Source of the DNA: Butyrivibrio sp. Su6
Lineage (GTDB): Bacteria; Bacillota; Clostridia; Lachnospirales; Lachnospiraceae
DNA: 64,000 nucleotides
Assembly: GCF_900108105.1 (NCBI RefSeq)
Contig: NZ_FNUR01000001.1
Coordinates: forward strand, 496,001 to 560,000
Direction: 5' to 3'
Made by a program: the position numbers and the translations under genes. Shown piece after piece: positions 17,492 to 27,800 of the stretch. Every line of letters starts with the position of its first letter. The first letter of the stretch is position 1. Below the pieces are notes generated by a model that was not told where the DNA came from, made no database searches, and saw nothing but the letters and a program-made list of their open reading frames with translations.

Positions 17492-17719
17492 TTAAACTAT
17501 CTCCACGTCTACCTTAAGGTTTTCTCTGGTAGAAGCAGCCTTTACAACAGCTCTGATTGCCTTAGCAATACGTCCCTGCTTGCCAATTACCTTGCCCATG
17601 TCTGAAGGTGCAACATGAAGCTCGATCATAATATTACGCCCCTCTGCCTTCTCAGTCACAACGACTTCTTCAGGATTATCAACGAGCGATTTTGCGATTA
17701 CTTCAACTAACTCTTTCAT
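17492..17719 (-). CDS. khpA: KH-domain RNA-binding protein KhpA (YlqC)
   Basis: A 75-residue single KH-domain protein with the GKQGR loop in GKVIGKQGRIAKAIRAVV. KhpA works with KhpB as a global RNA-binding partner affecting cell elongation and division in Firmicutes. It sits between rpsP and trmD, the conserved place. A good ribosome binding site (GGAGG) precedes the ATG. Confidence 0.95.
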   Translation of the reverse strand: MKELVEVIAKSLVDNPEEVVVTEKAEGRNIMIELHVAPSDMGKVIGKQGRIAKAIRAVVKAASTRENLKVDVEIV

Positions 17720-17766
17720 TGATTAACCTCCGGCACAAGTAATTAAAATTTATAATTCAAGTTTTA

Positions 17767-18009
17767 TTACTTGATACCAGCCTGCTTAAGAAGCTTTGCA
17801 ACAGACTCTGTAGGCTGTGCACCGTTTGAAAGCCACTTCTTAGCAAGTTCTTCGTTGAACTTTACTGTGCTAGGATCTGTGTTAGGATCGTATGTTCCGA
17901 TCTCCTCGATGAACTTACCCTGTACAGGGAACTTTGAATCAGAAACGATGATTCTGTAGAAAGGAACCTTCTTCTTACCAATTCTCTTTAATCTGATCTT
18001 TACTGCCAT
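17767..18009 (-). CDS. rpsP: 30S ribosomal protein S16
   Basis: An 80-residue S16, starting [18 protein letters not shown] and containing the GTYDPN motif. The start is the ATG at 18009 with GGAGG upstream; the open frame extends 29 codons further with no signal. It follows ffh in the ylxM-ffh-rpsP order standard for Firmicutes. Confidence 0.98.
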   Translation of the reverse strand: MAVKIRLKRIGKKKVPFYRIIVSDSKFPVQGKFIEEIGTYDPNTDPSTVKFNEELAKKWLSNGAQPTESVAKLLKQAGIK

Positions 18010-18092
18010 TTTAAATTTCCTCCGTAAAATGAATAAAAAATTAAATAATATTGTATTTATATGGATAAACCAGCTATTTGCTGAATCACATA

Positions 18093-19463
18093 TCAAAAGA
18101 ACTTATTACCACCGAAGCCTCCGAAAGGATTGCCAAATTTACCAAATCCTCTCTTGCCGCCCATAAGACCGGGCATCTGCTTCATCATTTTCTGCATCTG
18201 TTCAAACTGCTTTATAAAGCGGTTTACAGCTGCAATATCGTTACCTGATCCCTTAGCAATCCTGAACTTTCTCTGTGGAGTCATAAGCTTAGGATTCCTG
18301 CGTTCTTCAGGGGTCATTGAAAGGACAATAGCTTCAATCCTTGCAAGCTGTTTCTCATCAGGGAGCTGATCATCGCTTATCTTGCCCATTCCAGGAAGCA
18401 TTCCCATTATGGAAGCAAGTCCTCCCATATTGCGCATCTGCTTCATGCTCTCAAGATACATTTCGAAGTCGATCTTGCCCTTCTTCATCTTGGAGACCAT
18501 CTCGCGGTCTTTTTCAGCATCACGCTCTGCGTTAGCCTCAACAGCCTTGTCGATAAGGCTCAGCACGTCTCCCATTCCAAGGATACGGCTTGCCATACGG
18601 TCCGGATAGAACTGTTCAAGGTCAGATAACTTCTCGCCCATACCAACGAACAGAATAGGCTTTCCTGTAACTGCCTTGGTTGAAAGAGCTGCACCACCTC
18701 GTGAGTCACCATCCATCTTAGAAAGGATGATTCCGTTAATGCCTACCTTTTCATTGAACTGTTCAGCAACGTTAACCGCTTCCTGACCAGTCATGGCATC
18801 TACTACAAGGAGTGTGTGATGCACTGTAACAGCATCCTTAATATCACGCAGTTCTTTCATCATCGCTTCATCAATCTGAAGACGACCTGCTGTATCTAAA
18901 ATCACAACATTATGGCCATGCTCTTTTGCATAGTCCATTGCGGATTTAGCAATTTTAACCGGGCTAACATCTGTGCCCATTGAAAAGAAATCAACTTCCT
19001 GCTTTTTAGCATTGACCTCAAGCTGATCAATAGCTGCAGGTCTGTAAATATCACAGGCTACAAGCAGCGGTTTTCTTTTGCCCTTAAGTTTTCCGGCAAG
19101 TTTAGCTGCGGTAGTTGTTTTACCAGCACCCTGAAGACCACACATCATGATAACAGTGATATACTTGCTATCCTGAAGCATAAGCTCTGTTGTCTCAGAG
19201 CCCATGAGCTTGGTCATCTCTTCATTGACAATCTTGATGACCATCTGAGCAGGATTCAGTCCGTTTAGAACTTCCTCGCCGATTGCTCTCTCCTGAACTG
19301 AAGAAACAAACTGTTTAACAACCTTAAAGTTAACGTCTGCCTCTAAAAGAGCCATTTTAACTTCTTTTAAAGCAGCTTTTACATCATCTTCAGTTAAAGC
19401 TCCCTTGCTCCTAAGCCCCTTAAAGGCATCCTGCAATTTATCGGTAAGACTTTCAAAAGCCAT
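18093..19463 (-). CDS. ffh: signal recognition particle protein Ffh
   Basis: A 456-residue SRP54 GTPase. The N domain is followed by the G domain ([41 protein letters not shown]) and a Met-rich M domain ([29 protein letters not shown]) that binds signal peptides and SRP RNA. The C-terminus is Gly/Phe-rich. Its start overlaps the ylxM stop by one base (TAATG). It targets membrane and secreted proteins to FtsY, encoded at 24 kb. Confidence 0.98.
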   Translation of the reverse strand: MAFESLTDKLQDAFKGLRSKGALTEDDVKAALKEVKMALLEADVNFKVVKQFVSSVQERAIGEEVLNGLNPAQMVIKIVNEEMTKLMGSETTELMLQDSKYITVIMMCGLQGAGKTTTAAKLAGKLKGKRKPLLVACDIYRPAAIDQLEVNAKKQEVDFFSMGTDVSPVKIAKSAMDYAKEHGHNVVILDTAGRLQIDEAMMKELRDIKDAVTVHHTLLVVDAMTGQEAVNVAEQFNEKVGINGIILSKMDGDSRGGAALSTKAVTGKPILFVGMGEKLSDLEQFYPDRMASRILGMGDVLSLIDKAVEANAERDAEKDREMVSKMKKGKIDFEMYLESMKQMRNMGGLASIMGMLPGMGKISDDQLPDEKQLARIEAIVLSMTPEERRNPKLMTPQRKFRIAKGSGNDIAAVNRFIKQFEQMQKMMKQMPGLMGGKRGFGKFGNPFGGFGGNKFF

Positions 19464-19813
19464 TAGTTATTAAGCTCCTCTAAAATTCTGTCGGAAATAC
19501 TACCCAGCCTCTTTCGAAGCTCCTCATCTGACATATCTCCATTATGATCAGAAACGCTTTTTAGCTCTTTAGCACTCTCCTTGATAGCCTCAAACCTTCG
19601 AATCATGTGAAGCTTATCCTCGTATCCCTGCAAAGTCTTGGTACATCTCTTGATAAGATCATGTACTCCCTGTTTGCTGATACCGTGCTCATCTGCAATC
19701 TCAGTAAGTGACATATCATCGTATACAGCAGCTTCATAGACCTGTCTCTGATGATCAGTCAAAAGCTCGCCATAAAAATCATATAGAAGACCCTGTTCTA
19801 CGATTTTCTCCAT
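19463..19813 (-). CDS. ylxM: YlxM-family SRP-associated helix-turn-helix protein
   Basis: A 116-residue YlxM protein (UPF0122), which modulates SRP GTPase activity in streptococci. It has a sigma-70 region 4-like helix-turn-helix: DHQRQVYEAAVYDDMSLTEIA followed by GISKQGVHDLIKR. The start is the ATG at 19813 with AGAGG upstream; nine extra upstream codons have no signal. It is first in the ffh operon, behind a consensus promoter. Confidence 0.95.
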   Translation of the reverse strand: MEKIVEQGLLYDFYGELLTDHQRQVYEAAVYDDMSLTEIADEHGISKQGVHDLIKRCTKTLQGYEDKLHMIRRFEAIKESAKELKSVSDHNGDMSDEELRKRLGSISDRILEELNN

Positions 19814-19845
19814 GATATACCTCTTCCTAAAAATCAACAATGTCT

Positions 19846-19874
19846 ATAATATATAAAAAGAAAAGAGGTGTCAA
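19846..19874 (-). promoter_or_regulatory. promoter of ylxM-ffh operon
   Basis: On the minus strand: TTGACA (19874-19869), a 17-base spacer and TATTAT (19851-19846). The -35 lies inside the right arm of the terminator hairpin of the upstream araC gene. Confidence 0.85.
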
Positions 19875-19893
19875 GTATTTTTTCTTGACACCT
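19857..19893 (-). terminator. terminator after the AraC-type gene, overlapping the ylxM promoter
   Basis: A perfect 10-pair stem (AGGTGTCAAG / CTTGACACCT) followed on the minus strand by CTTTTCTTTTT, 12 bases after the araC stop. The downstream arm contains the ylxM -35 hexamer. Confidence 0.8.
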
Positions 19894-19904
19894 ATATTTT
19901 ACAC

Positions 19905-20747
19905 CTATATTTTAAGTTCCGAAGGAAGTACTCCAAGCTGAAGTTTAAATGCCCTGCTAAAAGATGAGTAATCCTTAAAGCCCGCTTCAAGACAGGCGCT
20001 GGTTGCAGGCATCCCTGACATTATAAGTGTCCTGGCAAAGAGAATACGCTTTTCAGAAACATACTGATGAACTGAGTAGCCTGTCTCCTGCTTAAACACA
20101 CGCATCATATGATATTTGCTCATATAAAAGTGGTCAGAAAGCCTCTCAATAGTAAGATCCTTTGAAAGGTTTTTATTGATATACTCTATGATATCAATAA
20201 CCTTTCTGTTATAGCGTGCTTCCTGGGTAAATCCGAGTTCTTCTGATATGCAGGCCTTATTAAACTCGATCAAAGCTCGCAGCACATCTATTCCTGTAGA
20301 AAGCTTACCTGCATATTCTTTATCTTCCACTTTAAGGTCTTCTTCTATTTTCTTAAAGGCATCATATATCTTAGTGCTGATATTCGCAGGGAATCTGACA
20401 ACGCAGCTCTCTATTTCTTTTGCTTTGATAAAAGCATCTAAAAGCCCATATTTCTCAAGAAAATCATGGTTGAGATAAAGAATTATCCTGTCATATTTCT
20501 TCTTCCCATCGCCCTCCGCGCAAACAGGCTTATGTATATCAAACCTGTTTACAAGCACAAAATCGAAGGGCAAAAGTTCATACTCTCGCCCTTCGATAAT
20601 ATATTTCACATTTCCATTCAGTATCAGAATGAGCTTATCAAAATCGTGGTAATGAAAAGGTATATCTATGTTCTCACTATCACATATATGGAAGAATTTA
20701 TAATCTTCGTTTAGATAGCCCTTCTGTTCGTAATCTTTTGTGTCCAT
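19905..20747 (-). CDS. AraC-family transcriptional regulator
   Basis: A 280-residue regulator with an N-terminal cupin (PFHYHDFDKLILILNG, LLPFDFVLVNRFDIHKPV) and a C-terminal pair of helix-turn-helix motifs (LTIERLSDHFYMSKYHMMRVFKQETG, then ACLEAGFKDYSSFSRAFK). Cupin AraC proteins usually sense a small sugar-like ligand. It starts 4 bases after the GH25 gene, last in the rnc-to-araC run, and its target is not evident. Confidence 0.93.
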   Translation of the reverse strand: MDTKDYEQKGYLNEDYKFFHICDSENIDIPFHYHDFDKLILILNGNVKYIIEGREYELLPFDFVLVNRFDIHKPVCAEGDGKKKYDRIILYLNHDFLEKYGLLDAFIKAKEIESCVVRFPANISTKIYDAFKKIEEDLKVEDKEYAGKLSTGIDVLRALIEFNKACISEELGFTQEARYNRKVIDIIEYINKNLSKDLTIERLSDHFYMSKYHMMRVFKQETGYSVHQYVSEKRILFARTLIMSGMPATSACLEAGFKDYSSFSRAFKLQLGVLPSELKI

Positions 20748-20751
20748 ATGA

Positions 20752-21840
20752 TCAGTAATCTGTTATACAAATATTAAGGTCAACGTTGCCTGTTATTCCA
20801 TCAACACTTCCAGTGGATGTATACTGCCACATATCAAAGTGATATGGATAATAAAGTGGTGTTCCGTAGTAAGCGATCCAAATATCGTAGTCATCTACAT
20901 CCACAGCATCCATGAGAAGCGTAAATGACTTAACATTGCCATAGATCATTGGCTTATAGCCTGCTTTTTTAACAGCCTCGCAGAAAACTTTTGCAACCTC
21001 TTCATATGAATCACTTGAAAGATTAACTGTTCTGGCTGAATCAGAGTCAGCTGACTCAATATCGATAACAACAGGATACTTGATCTCGTATGGTTCGATC
21101 ATATCAAGCATCATCTGTACTTCTTCAAGGGCCTCTGTTTCATTCAGTGCCTGTGAATAAAAGTAAACGCCAACGTCTATGCCATTTTTCGTGGCACCCT
21201 TTATATTATCTTCAAAGTAATCATCCTGAAGGAGCTTACCTTCTGTGGTGCCTCTGAATCCTGACCTTATGATAGCAAAATCAATTCCCGCATCAGAAAC
21301 CTTTTTCCAGTCTATATCGCCTTGGAATCTTGATACATCGACACCTGTCTTAGTGGTAATGTTATCATCATCCCCAACATACTGAAGGTATCCCTTATCA
21401 TCAAATTCAAAGTCATCTTCATCAAAAGGATGATGCTCAATCTCATCAGTAATAGGAAAGAAATAGTATCTTCCATCACTGGCAACAACTATCTGTTCAG
21501 GGAAAAGAGACCTGATAGTGGAGGTGGTGCCTTCACCTGCTTCAAGTTTGCTCTGGATCATACCTTTGATTGATTTCTCAGTTTCATCAGCAGCAACCTT
21601 TTTCGCCTCGTCAACAAGGATCTGTGTCTCAACTTCTGTGTAATATCCCTCGTTGTTCAGGGCTTCAAGCTCGCTCCTTACAGCCTCTTCCTCTCTTTTA
21701 AGCATCGCATTTTTTATCAGAAGCGCAATGCTAAAAGACAGCGCCAAAAGCGCTACAAGGCTTAAGAATATTATAGATATAATATTATGAGTGTTCCTGA
21801 CACCCCTTCTCTCACGAAATTCCCCAGATGAACTATTCAT
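20752..21840 (-). CDS. membrane-anchored GH25 muramidase
   Basis: A 362-residue protein: cytoplasmic N-terminus, one membrane anchor (about residues 20-45), a coiled-coil stalk (about 48-90), a linker, and a GH25 lysozyme domain (about 155-362). Catalytic motifs are GVDVSRFQGDIDW and PVVIDIES, and the barrel end DMWQYTSTGSVDGI is present. It should cut peptidoglycan glycan strands from the outer face of the membrane. The start is placed at the ATG at 21840; a TTG two codons earlier overlaps the yitT stop and is an alternative. Confidence 0.92.
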   Translation of the reverse strand: MNSSSGEFRERRGVRNTHNIISIIFLSLVALLALSFSIALLIKNAMLKREEEAVRSELEALNNEGYYTEVETQILVDEAKKVAADETEKSIKGMIQSKLEAGEGTTSTIRSLFPEQIVVASDGRYYFFPITDEIEHHPFDEDDFEFDDKGYLQYVGDDDNITTKTGVDVSRFQGDIDWKKVSDAGIDFAIIRSGFRGTTEGKLLQDDYFEDNIKGATKNGIDVGVYFYSQALNETEALEEVQMMLDMIEPYEIKYPVVIDIESADSDSARTVNLSSDSYEEVAKVFCEAVKKAGYKPMIYGNVKSFTLLMDAVDVDDYDIWIAYYGTPLYYPYHFDMWQYTSTGSVDGITGNVDLNICITDY

Positions 21841-21842
21841 AC

Positions 21843-22721
21843 TCAAATTCTCTCGTCAAAATAACTTTTATAGCCTTCGCCATAAATCTCACTTGCACTT
21901 GAGATGATCATAAATGCATTCGGATCCTCGTCTCTTACTATATCTTCAGCAAGAGGTGAAAGTCTCTTCTTTATGGCACACATGATAACTTTTTTGTCTT
22001 CCCCGCTGTATGCGCCCTTGGCAAAAACATGAGTGGCACCGATATCCAGCTCTTCGAGAAGTCTTTTGGTTATCTCATCAGGCCTGTCAGAAATAATATA
22101 AATAAGCTTAGCTTCGTCTCTTCCATACAAAACAAGATCAAGAACATAAGAAGTGACCATAACCGACATGAAGGAATACAAGGATGCAGCAAAGTCACCA
22201 AATACTATACCCGCTATAAGAAGTACTACAATATCTGTCAAAAGATATAGCATTCCCGTTTTGATATGCGGATACTTGATTCTTAATAATTTAATTATAA
22301 CATCGGTACCGCCAGTTGTGGCATGACATTTAAAAATCAGGCCGATTGCAATACCAAGGGCCGCACTACCAAAGGATGCCCCAAGGAATACATCATGAAT
22401 GATGTATCCCGAAAAGAAGTTAGTACAGATATCCGTAACCCAGGAAATCACGGCAGTTGCATAGATGGTTGAAATAGTGAACCTAATACCGAATTTCCAG
22501 ATAGAAAGGATCAGAATAGGTATATTCATGATCAAAAACCACAAACCGGTACCCATCGGCACCACTCTGTTAAGCACGATAGCAAGACCTGTAAGTCCTC
22601 CGGGTGCTATGTTGTTTGGATCAACCAAAAGGCTTGTTGCAGCTCCATAAATGATAGATCCGATTGTTATCAGAATATACTCTGCTATTCTTCTTAATTT
22701 CTTTGATCTTATTCTATTCAT
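21843..22721 (-). CDS. YitT-family membrane protein
   Basis: A 292-residue YitT/DUF161 protein with five or six membrane segments (ILITIGSIIYGAATSLLVDPN; GGTDVIIKLL) and a C-terminal soluble DUF2179 domain (residues about 205-290, with GATHVFAKGAYSG). The family is widespread in Firmicutes with unsettled function. It sits 3 bases after ilvA and just before the GH25 gene. Confidence 0.92.
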   Translation of the reverse strand: MNRIRSKKLRRIAEYILITIGSIIYGAATSLLVDPNNIAPGGLTGLAIVLNRVVPMGTGLWFLIMNIPILILSIWKFGIRFTISTIYATAVISWVTDICTNFFSGYIIHDVFLGASFGSAALGIAIGLIFKCHATTGGTDVIIKLLRIKYPHIKTGMLYLLTDIVVLLIAGIVFGDFAASLYSFMSVMVTSYVLDLVLYGRDEAKLIYIISDRPDEITKRLLEELDIGATHVFAKGAYSGEDKKVIMCAIKKRLSPLAEDIVRDEDPNAFMIISSASEIYGEGYKSYFDERI

Positions 22722-22724
22722 TAC

Positions 22725-23951
22725 TTAAATATTTGTCCTTACAATTCTTGGTTTATAGCCGTTGTCATTGAGTGCATCAATGATCTGCTGTTTGTGCTCG
22801 CTTCCAAAAGCTTCAAGAGTGATCCTGAGCTCAACAGCTGCATTTCTGTTAATAGAAACAAACTGATTGTGCTCCAGTTTGATAACATTTCCTTTTACAT
22901 CAGCAATTACGCCTGAAACTCTGGAGAGTTCTCCCGGCTTATCAGGAAGAAGTACAGAAACGGTAAAGATTCTGTCTCTCATAATAAGTCCCTGCTGTAC
23001 AACAGAAGACATTGTAATAATATCCATGTTACCGCCGGATAAAACGCAGGCGATCTTCTTATCCTTTACATCAAGCTGCTTAAGAGCCGCAACAGATAAA
23101 AGTCCTGAGTTCTCTACTACCATCTTATGGTTCTCAACCATATCAAGGAATGCTACTACAAGATCTTCATCCGGAACAGTTATGATCTCATCAATATTTT
23201 TGCTAAGATAAGGGAATATCTTTTCACCAGGTGTCTTAACAGCTGTACCATCGGCAATGGTATTTACTGTAGGAAGTGTAACAACATGACCTTCCTTCAT
23301 AGATTCCTGCATACAGTTTGCGCCGGCAGGCTCTACACCTATTACCTTAACCTTTGGATTGAGGAGCTTTGCAAGTGTTGATACTCCTGTAGCAAGTCCG
23401 CCGCCACCGATAGGAACAAGAATATAATCTACTGTTGGAAGCTCTTTAATGATTTCCATTGCAATAGTACCCTGTCCTGTTGCAACATCAAGGTCATCAA
23501 ATGGATGAACCATAGTATATCCATTTTCCTCGGCAAGCTTTTTAGCGTGCTCGTAGGCTTCATCATAAACATTACCGTGAAGTACAACTTCAGCACCAAG
23601 AGCCTTTGTTCTGTTAACTTTAATCAAAGGTGTGGAAGTAGGCATTACAATTGTAGCCTTTACTCCATAGCATTTTGCAGCATATGCAACACCCTGCGCG
23701 TGGTTACCGGCAGATGCAGTAATAAGGCCTTTCTTTCTCTCTTCATCAGAAAGAGTTGTTATCTTGTAATAAGCGCCTCTTACCTTGTAGGCACCTGTTC
23801 TCTGAAGATTCTCAGGTTTTAAATAAACCTTGTTACCTGTTGCATTACTCCAGTAATCACTGTAAATAAGCTTTGTCTCCAAAGTAACTTTTTTCACATC
23901 TTCATAGGCTTCTTCAAATTTTGCGAGTGTCATCTTTTCCCCGTTTTCCAT
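22725..23951 (-). CDS. ilvA: threonine ammonia-lyase (threonine dehydratase) with ACT domain
   Basis: A 408-residue PLP enzyme of the catabolic/allosteric single-ACT class, converting threonine to 2-oxobutanoate and ammonia. The PLP lysine is in GAYKVRGAYYKI, the phosphate loop in VPIGGGGLATGVS, and the C-terminal ACT-like region begins at about 325 (TVSVLLPDKPGELSRVSGVI). AAGGAG lies properly before the ATG at 23951. It follows ftsY by 19 bases, with no terminator between. Confidence 0.95.
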   Translation of the reverse strand: MENGEKMTLAKFEEAYEDVKKVTLETKLIYSDYWSNATGNKVYLKPENLQRTGAYKVRGAYYKITTLSDEERKKGLITASAGNHAQGVAYAAKCYGVKATIVMPTSTPLIKVNRTKALGAEVVLHGNVYDEAYEHAKKLAEENGYTMVHPFDDLDVATGQGTIAMEIIKELPTVDYILVPIGGGGLATGVSTLAKLLNPKVKVIGVEPAGANCMQESMKEGHVVTLPTVNTIADGTAVKTPGEKIFPYLSKNIDEIITVPDEDLVVAFLDMVENHKMVVENSGLLSVAALKQLDVKDKKIACVLSGGNMDIITMSSVVQQGLIMRDRIFTVSVLLPDKPGELSRVSGVIADVKGNVIKLEHNQFVSINRNAAVELRITLEAFGSEHKQQIIDALNDNGYKPRIVRTNI

Positions 23952-23970
23952 GTCGTCTCCTTACCAGCTC

Positions 23971-24882
23971 TTACATTAGAGCATCAACAAATTCATCAGA
24001 GTTAAATCTCTCAAGATCGTCAATACCCTCTCCAACTCCCACATATTTAACCGGAATGTTAAGTTCCGATACAATGGCAACAGCAATTCCTCCCTTAGCA
24101 GTTCCATCAAGTTTAGTAAGCACAATGCCCGTAAGCTGCGCGGCCTCTCCAAACTCTCTTGCCTGCATGATCGCATTCTGCCCTGTAGTTCCATCCAAAA
24201 CGATAAAGTTTTCGCGCCAGATTCCAGGCAGTTCTTTATCTATGATCCTGTTCATCTTGGCCAGTTCTTCCATAAGGTTCTTTTTATTATGGAGTCTTCC
24301 GGCAGTATCAACGATCAGAATATCGCAACCTCTTGCCTTAAAGGCAGATGCTGCATCATATATTACGCTTGCGGGGTCAGCTCCTTCTTTTCCTGTAATA
24401 ATAGGAGTATCTGCCCTTTTTGCCCATTCCTGAAGCTGTTCAGTTGCCGCTGCTCTGTAAGTATCAGCTGCAGCTATCAATACCTTTTTACCTTTATTTT
24501 TGAAAATAGAAGCAAGTTTTCCGACAGATGTTGTCTTTCCTACTCCATTTACTCCTATAACAAAGATGATTGTCTTTTTATCTTCAAAATCATACGCATG
24601 CTCATCCGTACTCATCTGATCTCTTAATATCTGATTCAAAAGCTGCCTGCATGCATTGGGGTCAGAAATTCTTTTTTCTTTTACCTGATTGCGAAGTTCG
24701 TCCATGACTCTGCTGGTGGCATTGACACCGATATCAGCCATTATAAGAGTCTCTTCAAGTTCTTCATAGAAATCCTCATCTATGCTTGAAAAGCCGGAAA
24801 AAACATTATCAAAACCCTTGGCAATATTGTCTCTGGTCTTGGATAATCCCTGCTGCAGTTTTGCAAAAAAGTTATTTGCCAT
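23971..24882 (-). CDS. ftsY: signal recognition particle receptor FtsY
   Basis: A 303-residue SRP receptor GTPase with GVNGVGKTTSVGKLA, DTAGRLHNKKNLMEEL and LTKLDGTAKGG. The acidic A domain of enterobacterial FtsY is missing, leaving a short N-terminal amphipathic segment (ANNFFAKLQQGLSKT), usual in Gram-positives. The start overlaps the smc stop as TAATG. Confidence 0.98.
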   Translation of the reverse strand: MANNFFAKLQQGLSKTRDNIAKGFDNVFSGFSSIDEDFYEELEETLIMADIGVNATSRVMDELRNQVKEKRISDPNACRQLLNQILRDQMSTDEHAYDFEDKKTIIFVIGVNGVGKTTSVGKLASIFKNKGKKVLIAAADTYRAAATEQLQEWAKRADTPIITGKEGADPASVIYDAASAFKARGCDILIVDTAGRLHNKKNLMEELAKMNRIIDKELPGIWRENFIVLDGTTGQNAIMQAREFGEAAQLTGIVLTKLDGTAKGGIAVAIVSELNIPVKYVGVGEGIDDLERFNSDEFVDALM

Positions 24883-27800
24883 TAATTCGTAAGCTCCTTA
24901 TCAATGAGGTTTACACTTACAAGAGTAGATACGCCCTTCTCCTGCATGGTAATACCATATAATCTATCAGCACTTTCCATTGTACCACGACGATGAGTAA
25001 TTACAATAAACTGTGTACTTGAAAGCTTATGGAGATATTTAGCAAAACGAACAACGTTATTCTCATCAAGAGCCGCCTCAATCTCATCCAAAAGGCAGAA
25101 TGGTGAAGGCTTTAAGTTCTGAATAGCGAAAAGAAGTGCAATAGCAGTAAGTGCCTTTTCTCCACCGGACATCTGCATCATGTTTACCAGTTTCTTTCCC
25201 GGTGGCTGTGCATTAATCCTGATTCCTGCCTCCAAAACATCCTCATCCTCAGCAAGTTCAAGTGATCCTTTTCCGCCTCCGAACATTTCCTTAAATACCT
25301 GATCAAACTCTGTGTTGATCTTATGGAACTGTTCAATAAACTGCTTTCGCATAGATTCATCAAGATCTTTGATGATCTCTTTGAGTTGCCTCTCTGCTTC
25401 TATAAGGTCATCGTGCTGAGTCTTCATGAACGTATATCTCTCCATGAGGTTTTTATAATCCTCGATGGCATTGACGTTAACATCACCAAGTTTTCTGATG
25501 GAATCCTTAAGAGAATTGGTCTCTTTTCTCATAGCAGGAACATCCGTCATATTCTCATCACGAAGCTGGGCCGCATCAGATAAGGTTATCTCGTACTCAT
25601 TCCACATGTAGTTAATATGTGACTCGATAGCCTCCTGGCATTTCTCCCTCTTTGAGCCCAATCTGATAACTTCCTTATCAAGATCTGATATCTGTTTGTT
25701 GAGTTCTTCAGTCTTTCCAAAGAATTCTTTCTGCGAAACAGAAAGCTCGTTCTTTTCTTCTTTCTTTTGTTCAAGTTCTTTATTAGCATCAGACTGAACA
25801 TCAACAGAAGCCTCGATAGTAAGTCTAATCTCTTCGATGTCTTTTTTGTTCTGCTCAAGATTTCTAACATTTTCCTCCATGGAATCTATAATTTCCTGAA
25901 GGCCTTTTTCAAGAGCTTCTATATCTGACTCAACACGCTTTATATTCTGCTGCTGGAACTCATGCTTCTGAGCAATCTTCTCATATTCAATATCGAGTTT
26001 TGAAACCTTTTCATTCTCAGTTTCCTCGATCTCATGAAGTCCTTCCAGTTCCTTCTGATATTTCTCTACTTTTTCTGTAGACTCTTTTTCTGTATTCTCT
26101 GAAGACTCAAGAAGTGCTTCTGCCTTAGCTTTTTCATCGGCGATTTCCAAAAGCTTACTCTCTATCTCGTCATTTTCAGCCTTAAGGTCGCTGTAGCCGG
26201 CTTTCTGCTCAGCCTGTCTTGCCTCTTCATTTTCGACATTAAGTCTGGCGGTATTCTGAGCGATGAACTTGCCCTGTAGCTCTGTTCTAAGTTCTTCAGC
26301 AAGAGTTCTAAGTTCATTTCTCTTTGTTCTGCACTCCTCAATCTCACTCTTAAGATCATCAATATTTTGCTTGTACTTTTTGACGTTGGCTTCCATCTCA
26401 TCCATCTCACGTCTTCTACCAAGGAGATTTGAGTTGTTTTTGAAAGCACCACCACTGATAGCACCGCCGGGAACAAGAAGTTCACCCTCAAGAGTTACCA
26501 TACGTACTGTATAATTGTACTTTCTGGCAATCTTAACAGCGTTGTCAATGTTGTCTACGGCAACAATTCTTCCAAGCATTGCCTTTGCAACCTGTCTGTA
26601 CTTGGGATCTGTATCAACAAGTTCATCAGCCATACCAAGAACACCCTTTTCATTCAGGGCCTCTTTAGCTTTGAGTTCAGGCGGATTATCAAGTGCTGTG
26701 AGTGGTAAAAATGTTGCTCTTCCTGCCTTTGTTTCTTTCAGGTAAGCAATCATTTTCTTGGCTGTTTCTTCATCGTCAGTAACGATATTCTGAATGTTAC
26801 CACCAAGAGCAACTTCGATAGCCGTCTCATACTTTGGCTGTGTCTTGATAATATCGGCTACAACACCTATGATTCCTGGTGTTGTATCCTTTTTCTCCAT
26901 TACCTTCTTAACACTACCGCCGTATCCCTCATATCGCTCTGTAATGTTTGCCAAAGCTTCAAGCCTTGATTTTTCCTGCTGATAGAGCTCCTGAACTTTT
27001 CTAAGCTCAGTATCTTTCAAAGACATGGTCTCACGCATCTCTTTTACGTCTTCTTCAGCCTGTTTCTGCTTTTTATTCATCTCAGAAATCTCTGAAGTTA
27101 TGCGATCAAACTCATCTCTAAGTTTCTTAATAGTCTCTTCCTGCTTGGACTCATCAGATCTGGCTCTTACAAGTTTTCCTGTAAGTTCAGCCTTTCTGAT
27201 GTTAACCTGCTCTTTCATAGTGTTAAGAGAACTGAGCTTTGACTTGATCGTTGCTCTTGTATTCAAGGTTTCGATGATAGCGCTCTTGCAGCTCTCTACT
27301 TCCTCATTTATGTTGGATATCTGTGTAAGAACTCTTTCCAGCTCTTTTCTGGCAGCATCACGTTTTTGTGAAAGTTCCTCTACATCCTTATCAATGTTCT
27401 CTTTTTCAGAAAGATATGTCTCTTTTTCTTTATTTTTTTCTTCAATCTTTGCCTGCTCATCCTTGATACGGGATTTAAAATGAGCATCATTACTTGTGGC
27501 AGACTTGATCTTTTCGTTTAAGATACCAATCTGGCCTTCAAGCTTTTCTTTTTTTACAGAAGAATCTGTGATCCTTGCCCTTGCTTCATCAATCTCACGG
27601 TCCAAAACTTCAAGCTTTTTCTGAATACTTTCATATTCTTCCTTGGCTTTCTCATAGGATTCTTTTGCCTTATCAAGAGACTCTGTAGCTATACCAAGAT
27701 TTTTCTCTGCATCCTCGAGCTGTTGTCTCTGGCTTTTATTCTCAACAAGGAACATGTTTACGTCCAAAGTTTTGAGACGCTCACGAAGCTTTAAATACTC

